DNA of 9,001 nt from Cyanobacteria bacterium OH_CFB_184 (GTDB taxonomy: Bacteria; Cyanobacteriota; Vampirovibrionia; Gastranaerophilales; Gastranaerophilaceae): contig JAEZOG010000280.1 in assembly GCA_023414155.1 (NCBI GenBank), positions 1 to 9,001 on the forward strand, written 5' to 3'. Both the position numbers and the translations under genes were made by a program. The notes under the pieces are model-generated. The model did no database searches and was not told where the DNA came from. It saw only the letters and a list, made by a program, of their open reading frames with translations. Positions 6,846-9,001 of this stretch are shown here, one piece after another; position 1 is the first letter of the stretch; every line of letters begins with the position of its first letter.

Positions 6846-8871
6846 TTTCTTTGCCTAACCTTGGAACATACAGCCCCAACTGAATGTCTCTTCCTTTTAT
6901 TTTCAAAGTACCTGCATAGTCAGCTTTCACGATGTTTTCAACATCTTTATAAGTAGTTTGAGATATCAAAAGTTTTTTATCGAACTGAACAGCGATTTCA
7001 TCAATTTTAGAAGTTAAATTGACTGTATCTCCGATCGCTACAAGATCTTTTGATTGTCCATTTCCAATCGTTGAAATAATTACCTCACCTGTATTTATAG
7101 AAATTTTAAAGTCTATTTTAAAATCACTTGATTGAATATCAAAAATATCATTTTCAACATCATTAATGATATCAAGTGCGGCTTTAACTGCACACAAAGA
7201 CGAATTTATTGTTTCTACAGGGTATCCCCAATAAGCAATTATTTTCTCTCCCTGAATTTGATTAATAGTTCCATTATGTTTAAGTATTTTATCAGTTAAA
7301 AAATTTAATACTCTATTCAGTTTTTCAACAACTTCTAATTCATCATACTTAGAATAAAGCTGAGAAAAATTGGCAAAGTTACAACTTAACACCGCGACTT
7401 TAACCTTTGTCGGCACTTTAGGAATATCTAAAGAATCGACACACAAACGTTTTAATATTGTAGAAGAAACTTTTTGACTAAAAATAGATTTTATAATTTT
7501 TTTTCTTGATTTTTCATCATACAGTACAAAGCTATATGCTGACACCATAGACGCAAACATAATATATACAGGGTAAACCGTAAGTATATCTATTCGAATT
7601 TTAGGGTTTACATATGCAAAGATATTAACAACTAAATAAATTATAAATAATAAAATGCAATTAAATGCAGAGAGCCAAGACAATCTAAATAACAAAATAT
7701 TTGCAATTAATAAAAGCCCAACAGCAAAACCTGCAATTACAGAAACATAATTAGGTAAAGTTCTAACGAACTTTCTTCTACCTGCATTATCAAGATTTGA
7801 ATCGTTGATATAATTTTCAATGATATTTGCATTGATTTCTGCTATAGACATTTCATTATCAACAGGTGTTTTAAAAGTATCAGAACCAGTCTGTGCCGGT
7901 GCTATAATTACGATTTTATTTTTGAAATACTCCGGGGAATATAATTTTTTATCAAACTCAAACCTACTCTGACCAGACATTGCAGCAATTACAACTTTAC
8001 TGAATGGAATCATATTGTAAGTTCTACTATATCCATTCCAATTGATACTGTTTGAAGCACTTTTATCTAAAGGGATCAGATGCGAATCAACTCTTAAAAT
8101 AGAATCTTTTAATGAAATCTTTGGCTCTTTGCCAATATATCTAAGAAAAGTAGCAAAAGACAGTGAAGGCACAACATAAGTTTGATTGGCAACTACAATC
8201 TTTGAAAGTGGCTGCGATCTCCTTACAATATTATCCTCGTCTTTGGTTAAATTTACAAAAGCCATATGTGCATTATTCACAAATAAATTCGGTACCGGTA
8301 AAAAATAATAATATGTCGGCAAAGTTAACATAGACTTTGTGTCAGACTGCATTTCCAGTGATTTTTTGATTGGTTTAATCGGCTGAAAATCAGGCTGGAT
8401 AGCCGGAGATTGGACAGAAGAAGAAAGAGTTGAGCTAAAAGCATTTCCTAAAACTATATTATTGTACTTTTTTAATGTATTCGAAAATATCAAATCAGGA
8501 GAACTTGAACTTAATGTTATATCTTCATAATTAAAAAAAGCAAAACATAAAGTTAAAACCTTAGGTCTTCCCTGTTCAATAAAATCAATAACGCTAGACC
8601 AATCTTTTCTGCTGAGTGGCCACTTAACAGAACCATTAGGATAATGATTGGATAAATCAAAAGCAGTCAAATCATCCACAGATAAGATAACAATACTATC
8701 TCTAACAGCAGATTTCTTAGTTCGCTGCTGCCAAACTTTTAAAGAAAGCTTCTGTTTACAATCTTTAGCGACATTTTCAAAATACTCAAACTTTTCTCTC
8801 AACAAAAAAGCAAATAAAATGAAAGAAAATACTAAGAAACCAAATAAAATTTTTAGTATTTTTGTCTTCAT
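6832..8871 (-). CDS. CHASE2-domain membrane receptor with a degenerate class III cyclase domain
   Basis: A 679-residue sensor. An N-terminal membrane helix (about 5-24) leads to an extracytoplasmic CHASE2 sensor (about 35-370) with VILSVDD (61-67), the WPLSRKDW motif (84-91) and a later KNKIVIIAPAQTGSDTF-type strand (318-333). Three membrane helices follow (about 374-395, 399-421, 427-451), then a cytoplasmic adenylate/guanylate cyclase domain (about 488-670). The cyclase scaffold is clear (INTGE 592-596, AIGDTVNL 612-619), but both metal-binding Asp positions are changed (Asn498, Glu542), the substrate Lys is Gln538 and the transition-state Arg is Lys622; Asp609 and Asn618 remain. It may be weakly active or a pseudo-enzyme. 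The ATG at 8871 has GAGG only three bases upstream, a short spacing. It is the first gene after the rRNA terminator and overlaps the NFACT gene. The ligand is unknown. Confidence 0.9.
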   Translation of the reverse strand: MKTKILKILFGFLVFSFILFAFLLREKFEYFENVAKDCKQKLSLKVWQQRTKKSAVRDSIVILSVDDLTAFDLSNHYPNGSVKWPLSRKDWSSVIDFIEQGRPKVLTLCFAFFNYEDITLSSSSPDLIFSNTLKKYNNIVLGNAFSSTLSSSVQSPAIQPDFQPIKPIKKSLEMQSDTKSMLTLPTYYYFLPVPNLFVNNAHMAFVNLTKDEDNIVRRSQPLSKIVVANQTYVVPSLSFATFLRYIGKEPKISLKDSILRVDSHLIPLDKSASNSINWNGYSRTYNMIPFSKVVIAAMSGQSRFEFDKKLYSPEYFKNKIVIIAPAQTGSDTFKTPVDNEMSIAEINANIIENYINDSNLDNAGRRKFVRTLPNYVSVIAGFAVGLLLIANILLFRLSWLSAFNCILLFIIYLVVNIFAYVNPKIRIDILTVYPVYIMFASMVSAYSFVLYDEKSRKKIIKSIFSQKVSSTILKRLCVDSLDIPKVPTKVKVAVLSCNFANFSQLYSKYDELEVVEKLNRVLNFLTDKILKHNGTINQIQGEKIIAYWGYPVETINSSLCAVKAALDIINDVENDIFDIQSSDFKIDFKISINTGEVIISTIGNGQSKDLVAIGDTVNLTSKIDEIAVQFDKKLLISQTTYKDVENIVKADYAGTLKIKGRDIQLGLYVPRLGKENDKS

Positions 8872-8900
8872 AAGCCTCGTCTAGATAAGTAATATGAATA

Positions 8901-8929
8901 ATTTTATACCAAAATAGGAAATAACACAA
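8901..8929 (-). promoter_or_regulatory. Likely promoter of the CHASE2-NFACT operon
   Basis: In the roughly 60 bp between the rRNA terminator and the CHASE2 start, the minus strand has TTGTGT (8929-8924) and an extended -10 of the form TGGTATAAA, with TATAAA at 8908-8903. The spacer is 15 bases to TATAAA or 17 to the overlapping TAAAAT (8906-8901). No operator-like inverted repeat is visible nearby. Confidence 0.45.
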
Positions 8930-8964
8930 ATAAAAAGAGGCTCTTAAATAAAGAACCTCTTTTT
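8926..8964 (-). terminator. Terminator of the rRNA operon
   Basis: On the minus strand AAAAAGAGGTTCTT, loop TATTT and AAGAGCCTCTTTTT form a 14-bp stem with one G-U pair (arms 8951-8964 and 8932-8945), continuing into ATTTG. It begins about 10 bases past the 5S rRNA 3' end. The plus-strand reading also ends in T6, so it could stop transcription both ways. Confidence 0.85.
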
Positions 8965-8973
8965 TAAAATTAG

Positions 8974-9001
8974 AATCTGGCAACTAGCTATCTTCCCAGG
9001 C
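8974..9001 (-). rRNA. rrf: 5S rRNA, 3' end only
   Basis: Read on the minus strand, the window edge gives GGGAAGATAGCTAGTTGCCAG, which matches the universal end of 5S rRNA: the GGGA..AUAGCU part of the distal arm followed by the closing GCCAG strand. The AUAGCU-NNN-UGCCAG form resembles cyanobacterial-type 5S ends. About 28 nt are visible and the exact mature 3' base is uncertain by a few positions. The terminator directly after it supports the call and implies a 16S-23S-5S operon to the right. A short open frame across this end is not a gene. Confidence 0.8.

Noticed and set aside
8648..8983. Two short open frames over the CHASE2 start and the 5S rRNA end
   Set aside because: One is antisense to the CHASE2 N-terminus. 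The other begins in the 5S rRNA 3' end and crosses the terminator, so neither can be a real gene.

Overview
The window is an AT-rich bacterial chromosome segment in which every intact gene is read on the minus strand. Its gene content (Rex plus AdhE, a CHASE2-type receptor with a class III cyclase domain, an NFACT/RqcH protein) together with the 5S rRNA 3' end visible at the right edge suggests an anaerobic fermenter. My best guess is a non-photosynthetic gut relative of cyanobacteria (Gastranaerophilales / Vampirovibrionia). This is inferred from gene style only; a low-GC Firmicute-like source cannot be excluded without a 16S or phylogenetic test.

Layout from right to left, in the direction of transcription. 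The last 28 bases are the 3' end of a 5S rRNA, so an rRNA operon lies outside the window and stops at a long hairpin terminator (about 8926-8964). A short promoter region follows, then a membrane CHASE2 receptor with a cyclase-like domain (6832-8871). This gene overlaps by 14 nt a full-length NFACT-family ribosome quality control gene (5169-6845). Next is a 557-bp gene-free stretch (4612-5168). It contains a strong hairpin terminator pointing the other way (plus strand), an orphan Rex-type operator, a possible mini-ORF, and the adhE promoter with a second Rex operator at its start site. The bifunctional aldehyde/alcohol dehydrogenase adhE (1969-4611) ends at a clear terminator. It is followed by rex (1243-1863), which has its own Rex box, and 11 nt later by a membrane-anchored SGNH-hydrolase-like gene (254-1231). 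At the left edge the 3' end of an unrecognised plus-strand gene runs into the SGNH gene tail to tail, with a 6-nt overlap.

The clearest joint function is a redox circuit. Rex senses the NADH/NAD+ ratio and probably represses both itself and adhE. When NADH builds up, Rex leaves the DNA and AdhE turns acetyl-CoA into ethanol, regenerating NAD+. Three sites of the form GTGA-N6-TCAC occur, and all lie in the rex and adhE control regions. The less explained parts are the second adhE-side operator, which lies 131 bp upstream of the promoter-proximal one and next to an unannotated plus-strand transcription unit, and the CHASE2 protein, whose cyclase domain has lost or changed most of its catalytic residues.
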